Assembly: GCF_003946645.1 (NCBI RefSeq)
Contig: NZ_RHOU01000008.1
Span: 1-64,000, forward strand
DNA: 64,000 nt
Reading direction: 5' to 3'
Source: Lapidilactobacillus wuchangensis
Lineage (GTDB): Bacteria; Bacillota; Bacilli; Lactobacillales; Lactobacillaceae
Shown here: positions 26,012 to 33,858 of the stretch, piece by piece
Layout: every line of letters starts with the position of its first letter
How positions within the stretch are numbered: position 1 is the first letter of the stretch
Program-made: the position numbers and the translations under genes
Notes under the pieces: model-generated
Database searches by the model: none
Told to the model about the DNA's origin: nothing
Seen by the model: the letters and a program-made list of their open reading frames with translations, nothing else

Positions 26012-27397
26012 CTACTTTCCTAAACAGAACTGGCTGAACAGTTGTGTAATCAATTCATCAGGTGCACTTTCGCCAGTAATTTCACCGAGCTTATCCCAAC
26101 AAGTAGTCATGTCGATTTGGACTAAATCAACTGGTAAACCCTGATCTAAACCTGATAGCACTTGTTGTAATGACGCCCGAGCTTGTTGTAATAAACCGAT
26201 TTGGCGATTATTTGACACTAAAATATCTTTTTGCTGATTTTCAATGCCACCAAAGAATAACGTCTTAATTTCCGTTTCAATCGTCGTCAGGCCAACTTTC
26301 GTTTTGACCGAAGCGACAATCGGATCTTCTTTAACGCCAATTGCTGCTAAGGTTGCTGGCGTAATTTGCGACGTTAAATCAGCCTTATTCAGCACGATCA
26401 TGCGCTTTTGCTGAGCCGTTAAGTCCAGCAATTCCCGATCTTCTTTCGTTAAAGCCTCACTGGCATCTAACACTAAAATCACTAAATCAGCTTCAGATAA
26501 AGCCTTTTTGCTACGAGCGACACCGATTTTTTCAACCTTATCGTCAGTCTCGTGAATACCGGCAGTGTCGATCAACTTCAGCGGTACGCCTTGAACATTG
26601 ACATATTCCTCAAGCACATCCCGCGTGGTCCCAGCAACATCGGTAACAATCGCTTTATCCTCATGCAACAGGTAATTCAACAATGATGATTTACCAACGT
26701 TAGGCCGGCCAATAATCGCTGTTGCCAAACCTTCACGGAGAATTTTACCTTGGTCAGCTGTCGCTAACAGTTGGTCAATTTCGTGTTCAACTTGAATCGC
26801 TTTTTCCCGCAACATTTGCGCGGTTAATTGTTCTTCATCATATTCTGGATAATCAATATTAACTTCAACTTGGGCCAATACTTGCAAAATTTCTTGACGT
26901 AAGTTTTTGATTAAATGTTGGAGATTACCATCTAATTGCGTTAAAGCAACTTTCATCGCCTGGTCAGTTTTGGCGCGAATTAAATCCATCACGGATTCAG
27001 CCTGGGTCAAATCAATTCGCCCATTCAAAAAGGCCCGCTTAGTAAATTCACCCGGTTCGGCCATGCGCGCACCAACTGCCAGCAATAATTGTAAAATGCG
27101 ATTGGTGGCAACGATCCCACCATGACAGTTAATTTCCACCACATCTTCACGGGTGAACGTCTTCGGCGCTAACATCACTGACACCATTACTTCGTCCAAC
27201 TCTTGGTGATCGCGGGGGTCAACAATGTGGCCATAATGAATCGTATGACTGGTGACTTTGGTTAAATTAGCCCCTTTGAAAACGTGATTAGCCAACGCGA
27301 CTGCCTGATCGCCAGACAGCCGCACAATTGAAATGGCCCCTTCACCAGGCGGCGTTGAAATTGCGGCAATGGTATCATATTCCGTTACAGTTGCCAT
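26012..27397 (-). CDS. mnmE: tRNA modification GTPase MnmE (TrmE)
   Basis: A 461-residue protein in the normal MnmE order: N-terminal tetrahydrofolate-binding domain (1-118), helical domain, and an inserted G domain with [12 protein letters not shown] (about 228-239), [12 protein letters not shown] and NKAD. The C-terminus is CLGK, the conserved catalytic cysteine motif. It forms a complex with MnmG. AGAAAGAGG precedes the ATG, and a good promoter lies about 150 bp upstream. Confidence 0.97.
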   Translation of the reverse strand: MATVTEYDTIAAISTPPGEGAISIVRLSGDQAVALANHVFKGANLTKVTSHTIHYGHIVDPRDHQELDEVMVSVMLAPKTFTREDVVEINCHGGIVATNRILQLLLAVGARMAEPGEFTKRAFLNGRIDLTQAESVMDLIRAKTDQAMKVALTQLDGNLQHLIKNLRQEILQVLAQVEVNIDYPEYDEEQLTAQMLREKAIQVEHEIDQLLATADQGKILREGLATAIIGRPNVGKSSLLNYLLHEDKAIVTDVAGTTRDVLEEYVNVQGVPLKLIDTAGIHETDDKVEKIGVARSKKALSEADLVILVLDASEALTKEDRELLDLTAQQKRMIVLNKADLTSQITPATLAAIGVKEDPIVASVKTKVGLTTIETEIKTLFFGGIENQQKDILVSNNRQIGLLQQARASLQQVLSGLDQGLPVDLVQIDMTTCWDKLGEITGESAPDELITQLFSQFCLGK

Positions 27398-27546
27398 ATT
27401 TGCGAAAACCTCTTTCTATTTATAAACATAAAAAAAGCGCCTAAAATCCGCCACTTTCGTCAGCTAACCAATCCAAATTGGTCCACTAAAAAAGAAAATG
27501 ACAGATAAAGCACTTTGACTACTTCATCAATTCAGTTTGTAGACAT

Positions 27547-27575
27547 AATATAAGCCAAAAATTGCGATTTGTCAA
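27547..27575 (-). promoter_or_regulatory. mnmE promoter
   Basis: On the minus strand, TTGACA (27570-27575) and TATATT (27547-27552) with 17-bp spacing. The leader to mnmE is about 140 nt. Confidence 0.85.
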
Positions 27576-27643
27576 AATAGCGTGTGAGGAGTGGTGGTTG
27601 ATTCAAATGAAAGTTCAAAACAATTAAAACCTAGTGAGGTGTT

Positions 27644-27812
27644 GAAACAGAATTGGTTCTGACTGCATTGCGGGCTTGCTGGTTGTGGAACGCTGCCGAC
27701 GTTGATCTGAGCCTTTGTTGCACAAAGTCTCAGATACAAGTCTTATTGTAAGTGCTGAAGCGCTAACAATAATTTGGCGGCTGACAACCACGCCCTCCAT
27801 TCAGTCTGGAGT
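27644..27812 (-). repeat. Structured dispersed repeat, copy 10 (type 1)
   Basis: A full copy on the minus strand with GGTTGT/ACAACC arms, P2 TTGTTAGCGC/GTGC-TTACAA-type and P3 ATCTGAG/CTCAGAT. It is the left end of a divergent pair whose right end (copy 11) is 1.33 kb away, with cargo between. Confidence 0.85.
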
Positions 27813-28046
27813 TGAGGTGGTGCACGTCAGCTTTTTTCGAACTTGAAGCAAGAATAGTGGGGACTAATCAACTCGATCTGAATTGCAATGTAGTAACATT
27901 AGTACCAATTCAGAAATTGATCATGAATTTAAAGTTACATTCAAACTAAACTACAAACATATTTGACGTCTACTGGGACTAGCAAATAAATTAGTTATCT
28001 TCTATAATGTGATTGACATAACAATTTAATTAAGGAGCTGATTCAT

Positions 28047-28190
28047 TTGCAACGAAATTGGGAATTAGTGAAATGGTTAAATGTTTTAATTATTGGCTCA
28101 ATTTTTTTCGCATTACCTTCGCAATGGAAAGTCCTTAAGTTAAGCGTTAAACCTCATCTACTTCTATTAAAATCCAATCGACACCAATAA
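28047..28190 (+). CDS. Small hydrophobic peptide, TTG start (47 aa)
   Basis: A 47-residue frame beginning at TTG with AAGGAG 9 bases upstream. Residues 1-10 are polar and basic, 11-24 strongly hydrophobic (LNVLIIGSIFFALP), and the rest basic. It resembles the next peptide in the segment IIG-(S/V)-x6-P-(S/A)-(Q/K)-W, so the two are probably paralogues. A TATAAT at 28003-28008 could drive both. The look is that of a secreted or membrane peptide, but I do not recognise it. Confidence 0.5.
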   Translation: MQRNWELVKWLNVLIIGSIFFALPSQWKVLKLSVKPHLLLLKSNRHQ

Positions 28191-28210
28191 AATTTAAGGA
28201 GGGAAATGAT

Positions 28211-28306
28211 TTGTCTAAAAGAATAGTTAGGTCTGTTTTTATCATTGGGGTACTTTCTATTGGTGTGCTTTTATCAACCGTCCCAGCAAAATGGGCAGAT
28301 GACTAA
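28211..28306 (+). CDS. Small hydrophobic peptide, TTG start (31 aa)
   Basis: A 31-residue frame starting at TTG with a near-perfect AAGGAGGG 8 bases upstream, 20 bp after the previous peptide. It has a basic start (SKRIVR), a hydrophobic core (SVFIIGVLSIGVLLS) and the tail TVPAKWADD. This is the build of a signal-peptide-like pheromone precursor or small membrane peptide. A weak terminator hairpin follows at 28449. The function is unknown. Confidence 0.5.
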   Translation: MSKRIVRSVFIIGVLSIGVLLSTVPAKWADD

Positions 28307-28448
28307 TACTAATCTCGAACTATCCAGTATTGGGTGAATCTCAAGGAATATCTTCATTGACACTGATCTCGGCTTCTGAACTTAAAATCAACATTCCTTA
28401 CAAACTGAGGAACAGCAATAATGCTTTCCTGTTAATAGTTATCAAAAT

Positions 28449-28502
28449 AGCGTGATCGACATTCTTTAGTCTCACTTAAAGAAACTGTCAATCACGCTTT
28501 GT
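28449..28502 (+). terminator. Hairpin after the small peptide genes
   Basis: AGCGTGAT/ATCACGCT with inner CTTTA/TTAAAG; only a short T run (TTTGTT) follows, so termination may be partial. Confidence 0.55.
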
Positions 28503-28671
28503 TATTCAATAAATATTAGGTTTGCTAACTTAAAGCGAAGGTCATTAATGTAATCGCAAGGATCCTGCCGTCTCGATTAAAAATTGATCAAAATTATCAT
28601 ACCTAATTTTTATAAAAAACGTATAAATACGCAATTAATAGATTTTTCACTTTACTAATTCAAAAATATTG

Positions 28672-28702
28672 TTTACAAATTAACAATATTTTATGTCATA
28701 AT
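28672..28702 (+). promoter_or_regulatory. Promoter of the Fst-type toxin mRNA (locus 1)
   Basis: TTTACA (28672-28677) and CATAAT (28697-28702), 19-bp spacing. The leader contains TTGTCAA/TTGACAA within GCCT/AGGC, a 5' hairpin of the kind that restrains translation in par/fst loci. Confidence 0.6.
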
Positions 28703-28749
28703 AAAGATGTTGCCTTGTCAATCTGTTGACAAACCTCAGGCAGATTGGA

Positions 28750-28778
28750 GGTGACTAATTATGATTGAATCACTTTTG
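28750..28778 (+). repeat. Direct repeat DRa of type I locus 1
   Basis: GGTGACTAAT and TGAATCACTTTTG, spanning the toxin start codon. The same text recurs at 28932-28958 within the antisense gene, allowing pairing in trans. Confidence 0.85.
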
Positions 28779-28841
28779 GTTCAGTTACTTGTGGGTGTCC
28801 TATTGGCACTTTTTAATTACTGGTTGAGTAACCGCAAGTAG
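28761..28841 (+). CDS. Fst/PepA1-family type I toxin (26 aa)
   Basis: A 26-residue peptide: short acidic start (MIES), one hydrophobic membrane segment (LLVQLLVGVLLALF) and the tail NYWLSNRK, closely like the end of staphylococcal PepA1 and the Fst family. Such peptides insert into the membrane and halt growth. GGAGG lies 9 bases before the ATG. A convergent antisense RNA, a shared terminator and direct repeats complete the typical par (fst) layout. The module sits in the cargo between repeat copies 10 and 11. Confidence 0.88.
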   Translation: MIESLLVQLLVGVLLALFNYWLSNRK

Positions 28842-28898
28842 TAATTCCAAGGCAATCATTCAACCCACCCGTTTATTAACTAAATAAATGTAAAAAAA

Positions 28899-28930
28899 AG
28901 CCCACAACTATTAGCGGTAGTTGTGGGCTT
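28899..28930. terminator. Shared terminator of type I locus 1
   Basis: AGCCCACAACTA/TAGTTGTGGGCT, 12-bp perfect stem with T8 on the minus strand; the plus-strand T run is short. Confidence 0.9.
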
Positions 28931-28931
28931 T

Positions 28932-28958
28932 GGTGACTAATCTGTTGAATCACTTTTG
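28932..28958 (+). repeat. Direct repeat DRb of type I locus 1
   Basis: Matches DRa (28750-28778) apart from a short central difference; transcribed in the opposite direction as the 5' end of the antitoxin RNA. Confidence 0.85.
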
Positions 28959-29144
28959 TAAGTTCATTGTATCATTAAATAGTTAAAAAGCAAACCGATT
29001 GTTGTTGATATCCGTGCAGATTGTGCAAACTGTCAAACAGACTTATTTGTGCTCTATTCAATTGTCATCACAATTCGAATCAAGTTGATTAATCCCACTA
29101 CGATTGCCTTAAAATCGAACAATGATGAAATGCACTATCTCAAC

Positions 29145-29314
29145 TCCAGACGGAATGGAGGGCGTGGTTGTCAGCCGCCAAATTATTCTTAGTGGCTGTG
29201 CCACTTAGAATAAGGCTTGTATCTAAGACAATTTGGTTTGTAATTGGCTTAGATCAATGCCGGCCGCGTTCCACAACCAGCAAGCCCGCAATGCAGTCAA
29301 AATCTGTTCTGTTT
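29145..29314 (+). repeat. Structured dispersed repeat, copy 11 (type 1)
   Basis: A full copy with GGTTGT (29166-29171) and ACAACC (29273-29278). P3 is ATCTAAG/CTTAGAT, a compensated change from copy 4. Upstream text (GATTAATCCCACTACGATTGCC) matches the flanks of copies 4 and 6. Confidence 0.9.
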
Positions 29315-29347
29315 AACGGTGTTCATTCAAAGAAACGACTTGGCAAA

Positions 29348-29388
29348 AAAAACGACCAGCGCTGTTAATCAGCAACTGGTCGTTTTTT
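29348..29388. terminator. Terminator of the rpmH-jag region
   Basis: AACGACCAG/CTGGTCGTT with inner CTG/CAG, A8 and T6 on either side, directly after the stop of jag. Confidence 0.9.
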
Positions 29389-29394
29389 AAATAT

Positions 29395-30213
29395 TTAAGG
29401 TAATTTCACGGTTTTCCGTGGGGCAATGACTACATAACGATCAGGATCGTTACCTTCAGAGAAAGTTTCCACGTAAGGACTGTCCGCCAATAACGTATGA
29501 ATCAACTTACGTTCAAATGATGGCATTGGGTCTAAATAAACCGCTTGATGATCAGCAATCACATCACGGGCTGTCCGTTTAGCCAATGCTGTCAACGCTC
29601 GATCACGTCGTTCCCGATAATCGCCGACATTTAAGACGATGATCTGATGAGTTCGACCACGATGATTGAAGAAAGTCTGACTTAAATACTGCAATGAATT
29701 AATCGAGCGGCCATGCTTGCCAATCAATAATCCTTCTTTGGCAGTATCCAAATGGAAAATAATTTCCTGAGGTTTTTGTTCAACTCGTACTAATGATGGT
29801 GCGCCCAGTCGTTTCGTTAAGTCAGTTAAATAAACCGCCAAATCTTTAACTGCTTGTTCATCACTACGCGGTGTTTCTGCAACTTTTTTAGCTTTGGCTG
29901 GTTTCGTTGCTACCGCTGTGGCTGCCTTAGTAGTTGCGGTGCTTGCTGCCGCCTTAACGACGGATTTCTGTGGGTCATTGGCCGCATCAGCACGCATATG
30001 TTGTTGCATTTTTTGCTCATTAACTTGTTGTTTCTTGGCTTTAACTTCTGGTGAAATAACCACTTCAACTAGGGCCGTTTTCTTACCGATACCAAGAAAA
30101 CCGCGACTAGCTGGGCGAATCACTTCAATTGAAGCCTCAGCTTTAGTTAACTTTAATTCACTTAAACCATTTGCAATTGCAGCGTCGACAGTGACGCCTT
30201 CAAATTGTGCCAT
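29395..30213 (-). CDS. jag: RNA-binding protein Jag/KhpB
   Basis: A 272-residue protein: Jag-N domain (1-50; FEGVTVDAAIANGLSEL), an Ala/Thr/Lys-rich flexible linker (about 60-120), a KH domain with the GKHGRSINSLQYL loop (about 170-190) and an R3H domain at the C-terminus (REREDRALTALAKRTA-like, about 205-272). With KhpA it binds many RNAs and affects cell division and envelope growth. It lies 32 bp downstream of yidC, the standard arrangement. Confidence 0.95.
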   Translation of the reverse strand: MAQFEGVTVDAAIANGLSELKLTKAEASIEVIRPASRGFLGIGKKTALVEVVISPEVKAKKQQVNEQKMQQHMRADAANDPQKSVVKAAASTATTKAATAVATKPAKAKKVAETPRSDEQAVKDLAVYLTDLTKRLGAPSLVRVEQKPQEIIFHLDTAKEGLLIGKHGRSINSLQYLSQTFFNHRGRTHQIIVLNVGDYRERRDRALTALAKRTARDVIADHQAVYLDPMPSFERKLIHTLLADSPYVETFSEGNDPDRYVVIAPRKTVKLP

Positions 30214-30245
30214 TGATCACTCACTCCAGTTTCTTAAACTTGAAA

Positions 30246-31088
30246 TTAATGACGTCGATAAGCACGTTTCCGTGCCCGCCGCAACGCCTTTTCTTTTTCG
30301 CGTTTTTCCGCTTCTTTGGCTTCTCGTTCACGCCGAGCCTTGAATGGGTTTTGCAGAATCAGTGTCTGGACAACTTGGAATGCGTTAGAAATAACCCAGT
30401 ATAACGTAATTGCTGAAGCCATGTTCAAAGCTGGAATGGTAATCATTAACGGCATGACGTACATCATGACTTTGCCAGAAGCACCGCTTTGGGGCATCGA
30501 TAAATTACTAATATAAGTTGCCAAGAATGTGAAGATCCCCGCCAAAATTGCCATGATGTAATACGGATCTTTCTCACCTAATTGCATCCACAGGAAAGTC
30601 CCTTGTCGCAATTCAGTTGTCCGCCAAATAGCTTGGTACAAAGCGTACATGAATGGTAACTGGATCAACATTGGTAAGCAGCCCATTAAGGGGTTAACGC
30701 CAGCTTCGGACATTAATTTCTGTGACTCTTGCCGTAATGTTTGTTGGGTTTCTGCATCTTTAGCACTGTACTTCTTTTGCAAAGCTTGCAATTCTGGTTG
30801 AATCGCACTTTGCTTCTGCATATTCTTGGTGCTGAAATGGTTCAGCGGTAACAAAATAATCCGCACAATAATGGTGAAGACCACAATTGCCCAGCCATAA
30901 CTATTGCCCAAGAATGACGCAATCTTCAAAATAAACCAAGAGAATGGATACAAAATATAATGATCCCAAAAACCAGGTGTTTTACTAGTAATCGGGGCAT
31001 TTAAATTAGAACAGCCGGCCAAAATAATAACAAGACTTAATAATGAGACCAGCAAAATGATTTTCTTTAACTGTGGTCGTTTCTTCAC
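30246..31088 (-). CDS. yidC: Membrane protein insertase YidC (lipoprotein form)
   Basis: A 280-residue YidC/OxaA/SpoIIIJ protein. It starts at GTG 31088, 8 bases after GAGGG; a longer frame beginning with TTG lacks a ribosome-binding site. A lipoprotein signal ends at LAGC (Cys26). Five membrane segments follow, with the conserved NPLMGCLPMLIQLPFMYALY stretch, and a basic Arg/Lys-rich tail. It inserts membrane proteins, alone or with SecYEG. It sits between rnpA and jag, as in most Firmicutes. Confidence 0.95.
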   Translation of the reverse strand: MKKRPQLKKIILLVSLLSLVIILAGCSNLNAPITSKTPGFWDHYILYPFSWFILKIASFLGNSYGWAIVVFTIIVRIILLPLNHFSTKNMQKQSAIQPELQALQKKYSAKDAETQQTLRQESQKLMSEAGVNPLMGCLPMLIQLPFMYALYQAIWRTTELRQGTFLWMQLGEKDPYYIMAILAGIFTFLATYISNLSMPQSGASGKVMMYVMPLMITIPALNMASAITLYWVISNAFQVVQTLILQNPFKARREREAKEAEKREKEKALRRARKRAYRRH

Positions 31089-31105
31089 TAATTTTCCCTC
31101 ACGAA

Positions 31106-31471
31106 TCAATCGACTTGATTTTCTTGTTTTGGATTCAACAACTGACTCAATTTTAGCACATGGATTAGATTTGTTTTAGTCTCTTTCATATCCAAATTTT
31201 TAGCGTTCTTACGCGCAATCACTAAAAAGTCCACATCTTGCCGTAATTGCGGCTCTAATTCCTGCAGACTTTGACGGATATAACGTTTAATTTGATTACG
31301 ACAAACGGCGGTGTGACCAACTTTCTTGCCAACAGAAATGCCCACGCGAAAATGAGCTTGCCCAGTTTTGGGTAGCTGATAAATCACAAAATTACGATTT
31401 GCTTTCGAGTGACCAGCTTCAAATACTTGTTGAAACTCCCGCTCTTTCTTTACTCGATAACGTTTACGCAT
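31106..31471 (-). CDS. rnpA: Ribonuclease P protein component
   Basis: A 121-residue protein starting [14 protein letters not shown], with the RNR-type signature [11 protein letters not shown] near residue 60. It binds the RNase P RNA for tRNA 5' maturation. An upstream in-frame GTG would add seven residues, but the family start fits the ATG at 31471. The gap to yidC is 17 bp. Unusually, two terminator hairpins separate it from rpmH. Confidence 0.95.
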   Translation of the reverse strand: MRKRYRVKKEREFQQVFEAGHSKANRNFVIYQLPKTGQAHFRVGISVGKKVGHTAVCRNQIKRYIRQSLQELEPQLRQDVDFLVIARKNAKNLDMKETKTNLIHVLKLSQLLNPKQENQVD

Positions 31472-31549
31472 TACACGAACCCAAACTTTCACTCAGTAAA
31501 ATAAAAAATAACGAGTTTGCTAAAAAGCACTTAATTGCCTTTAAAGTCA

Positions 31550-31587
31550 AAAACACCGATATCCGCAAATTTGGATAGCGGTGTTTT
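31550..31587 (-). terminator. Second terminator between rpmH and rnpA
   Basis: AACACCG-TATCC/GGATA-CGGTGTT hairpin followed by T5 on the minus strand. Confidence 0.8.
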
Positions 31588-31656
31588 CGGATCAAGCAAT
31601 TGAGCAGCTCTTTTTCGAATAACTACCAAATTAGGCCCACAAATTGTCGACCTAAT

Positions 31657-31681
31657 AAAAAAACCACTGAAACTTCAGTGG
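31657..31681 (-). terminator. Terminator directly after rpmH
   Basis: CCACTGAA/TTCAGTGG hairpin with T7, beginning at the rpmH stop codon on the minus strand. Confidence 0.85.
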
Positions 31682-31683
31682 CC

Positions 31684-31824
31684 TTAAGCAGATAACACTT
31701 TTCTACCTTTAGTACGACGTCTTGCTAATACTTTACGGCCGTTCTTAGTGCTCATCCGTTTCATGAAACCGTGAACGCGTTGACGATGACGTTTCTTTGG
31801 TTGATATGTCCGTTTTGTTGTCAT
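31684..31824 (-). CDS. rpmH: 50S ribosomal protein L34
   Basis: A 46-residue, highly basic protein, [20 protein letters not shown] at its start and KGRKVLSA at its end, the invariant L34 pattern. AGGAGG lies 8 bases before the ATG at 31824. It is the first gene leftward of the origin. Confidence 0.98.
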   Translation of the reverse strand: MTTKRTYQPKKRHRQRVHGFMKRMSTKNGRKVLARRRTKGRKVLSA

Positions 31825-31998
31825 GTGTGTGGCACCTCCTACTATAAGTGGATACACCATGAAGATCGTTTTTTTCGAAAAGTTCTTCAAGCGCAATTAC
31901 TTTAAATATACTATCATATGCGCGCCTAAAAATAAACCAGCAGTTGCGATTTTTTTCATAAAATATACACATTTTCGCAAATTTTCTTGTTGATAGGC

Positions 31999-32265
31999 TG
32001 TGGAAAAGTCACCACTTAAAAAATGTTTGTCCACTGGTTTTGGGGACAATTTCGATAATTCACCGATTTTGGGATAACTTTACGCACAGCTTGGGGAATG
32101 GTGGATAACCTGAATGTAAGCTTGTCCTAACGCGACTGTTTGTCCACAGGTTGTTGTGGAAACTGCCAAAATACATTTAACTTATTCACTTTATCAACAG
32201 CCTGTGGATAATTTTGTTATCACCTGTGCATTACTTTTATTTTTTCTCGGCAAATCTGTGGAAAA
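31999..32265. other. oriC, left part: DnaA-box cluster upstream of dnaA
   Basis: Boxes include the exact TGTGGATAA (32203-32211) and near matches TGTGGAAAA (31999-32007), GGTGGATAA (32100-32108), TTGTCCACA (32140-32148), TTGTGGAAA (32154-32162) and TGTGGAAAA (32257-32265). The location between rpmH and dnaA is standard. A TATACT at 32290-32295 may be the dnaA -10. Confidence 0.9.
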
Positions 32266-32340
32266 CTTTTTTTTTACGCCTATTTCTTGTATACTGAAGC
32301 AGTATCTTTATTTTTTATTTCCAATTAAAGGGGCGTCACC

Positions 32341-33684
32341 ATGGATAACGCGAAATTACTATGGCAACAATTGGACGCCGAGTATAAGAAAACTTTCGAA
32401 CCATTAAGCTATGAAACCTGGATCAAAACCGTTGTCCCGCTGCGAGTCAGCAATCAAACGTTGGTATTGGAGGTACCTTCGCAGTACCACGCTGACTATT
32501 GGCGAATTCGGTTAATCGACCAAGCAACGGTTTCGTTGCAAAAAATTAGTGGTGAGAATTTAAATATTAAACTCGTCGTCAAAAATGAAAACGAGGATCC
32601 AGTGGCTGAGGAAGATACCGCAGTCATTGATCCTGGTGAACCAGGGCAAGTCTACTCTCATGACACCCACTTAAATGACAAATATACTTTCGAAAATTTT
32701 GTCACTGGTGGGGGCAACTATCTCGCTCAAGCCGCGGCTTTATCAGCTGCCGAAGAACCGGGACAAATTTACAATCCGCTGAACATTTACGGCGGTGTGG
32801 GTTTAGGTAAAACCCATTTGATGCAAGCAATTGGCCATGAAGTTTTAAGACGCAATCCTAAAGCGAAGGTCAAATACGTCACCAGTGAAGAATTCGCCAA
32901 TGATTTCATCAATTCGATTCAAACTCGGCGCCAAGAAGAATTCCGCCGCGAATACCGGTCCGTCGATTTGTTGTTGGTTGACGATATCCAATTCTTCGCT
33001 GAAAAAGAAGCGACTCAGGAAGAATTCTTCCATACTTTCAACAAGTTATATGAAAATAAAAAACAAATTGTCCTCACTTCTGATCGAGTGCCAAACGAAA
33101 TTCCAAAGCTGGAAGATCGGTTAGTATCACGGTTTAAATGGGGATTATCAACTGATATCACGCCGCCAGATTTGGAAACGCGAATTGCGATTTTGCGGAA
33201 CAAAGCCCAAGCTGAAGGTCTGGAAATCGATGACCAAACGTTAAGCTACATCGCCAGCCAAATCGACACTAACATCCGTGAATTAGAAGGCGCGCTGGTC
33301 CGCGTCCAAGCTTACTGCACCATTAACAAAATCGATATTAATTTAGAAAACGCCATGGCCGCCCTCCGCGGTTTACAAGAGATTTCCGCTGAACGCGGCT
33401 TATCCATTAGCAAAATTCAGGAAATCGTCGCTCAATATTATCGCCTGCAAGTTTCCGATTTAACAGGTAAGAAACGAACTAAAAACATTGTCGAACCGCG
33501 CCAAATCGCGATGTATCTTTCCCGAGAATTAACCGAAAATTCCCTACCAAAAATTGGTAAAGAATTCGGCGGCAAAGATCACACCACCGTGATTCACGCT
33601 TACGATAAAATTAGTCAAAACTTACTTAGCGATGCTGAATTGAAAAAACAACTCAGTGATCTGCGGAAATTATTGCAGGGTTAA
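32341..33684 (+). CDS. dnaA: Chromosomal replication initiator DnaA
   Basis: A 447-residue protein with domain I (1-80), an acidic linker, an AAA+ domain with Walker A GGVGLGKTHL (151-160) and Walker B LLLVDDIQFF, and C-terminal domain IV with the box-binding DHTTVIHAYDKI motif. It binds the boxes on both sides of its gene and melts the origin. Length is normal. The ATG has AAAGGGGCG upstream. Confidence 0.98.
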   Translation: MDNAKLLWQQLDAEYKKTFEPLSYETWIKTVVPLRVSNQTLVLEVPSQYHADYWRIRLIDQATVSLQKISGENLNIKLVVKNENEDPVAEEDTAVIDPGEPGQVYSHDTHLNDKYTFENFVTGGGNYLAQAAALSAAEEPGQIYNPLNIYGGVGLGKTHLMQAIGHEVLRRNPKAKVKYVTSEEFANDFINSIQTRRQEEFRREYRSVDLLLVDDIQFFAEKEATQEEFFHTFNKLYENKKQIVLTSDRVPNEIPKLEDRLVSRFKWGLSTDITPPDLETRIAILRNKAQAEGLEIDDQTLSYIASQIDTNIRELEGALVRVQAYCTINKIDINLENAMAALRGLQEISAERGLSISKIQEIVAQYYRLQVSDLTGKKRTKNIVEPRQIAMYLSRELTENSLPKIGKEFGGKDHTTVIHAYDKISQNLLSDAELKKQLSDLRKLLQG

Positions 33685-33694
33685 AAAAGCGACC

Positions 33695-33812
33695 TGTGGA
33701 TAATTAAAAAATCATCCCCAAATCTTTCCACAAGTTATCCACAGTGGAAAACAATTAAAATCATTTCTTCAAGTCAGTTTTCCACAGCTTCAACAGGCCC
33801 TACTATTATTAC
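33695..33812. other. oriC, right part: DnaA boxes and DnaA-trio-like run
   Basis: Boxes TGTGGATAA (33695-33703), CTTTCCACA (33724-33732), TTATCCACA (33735-33743) and TTTTCCACA (33778-33786). After a short GC-containing spacer comes TACTATTATTAC (33801-33812), an array of trinucleotides like DnaA-trios, then an AT-rich stretch to 33840. This is the expected unwinding site. Confidence 0.85.
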
Positions 33813-33858
33813 TTTTAAAAGCTTTATATAATTAACTAAACACCTAGGAGGAACTTCT

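Larger units (their letters stand above)
28891..28959 (-). ncRNA. Antitoxin RNA (RNAII-like) of locus 1
   Basis: A minus-strand promoter TTGCTT (28988-28993)/TACAAT (28966-28971), 16-bp spacing, gives a roughly 68-nt RNA that reads direct repeat DRb in the opposite sense and ends at the shared hairpin with T8. Its 5' part is therefore complementary to the toxin start region, as in the pAD1 par system. Confidence 0.8.

Noticed and set aside
27421-27546. Possible attenuator in the mnmE leader
   Set aside because: There is a T7 run and a short CCAAT/ATTGG hairpin, but no stem directly before the T run that would make a convincing terminator.
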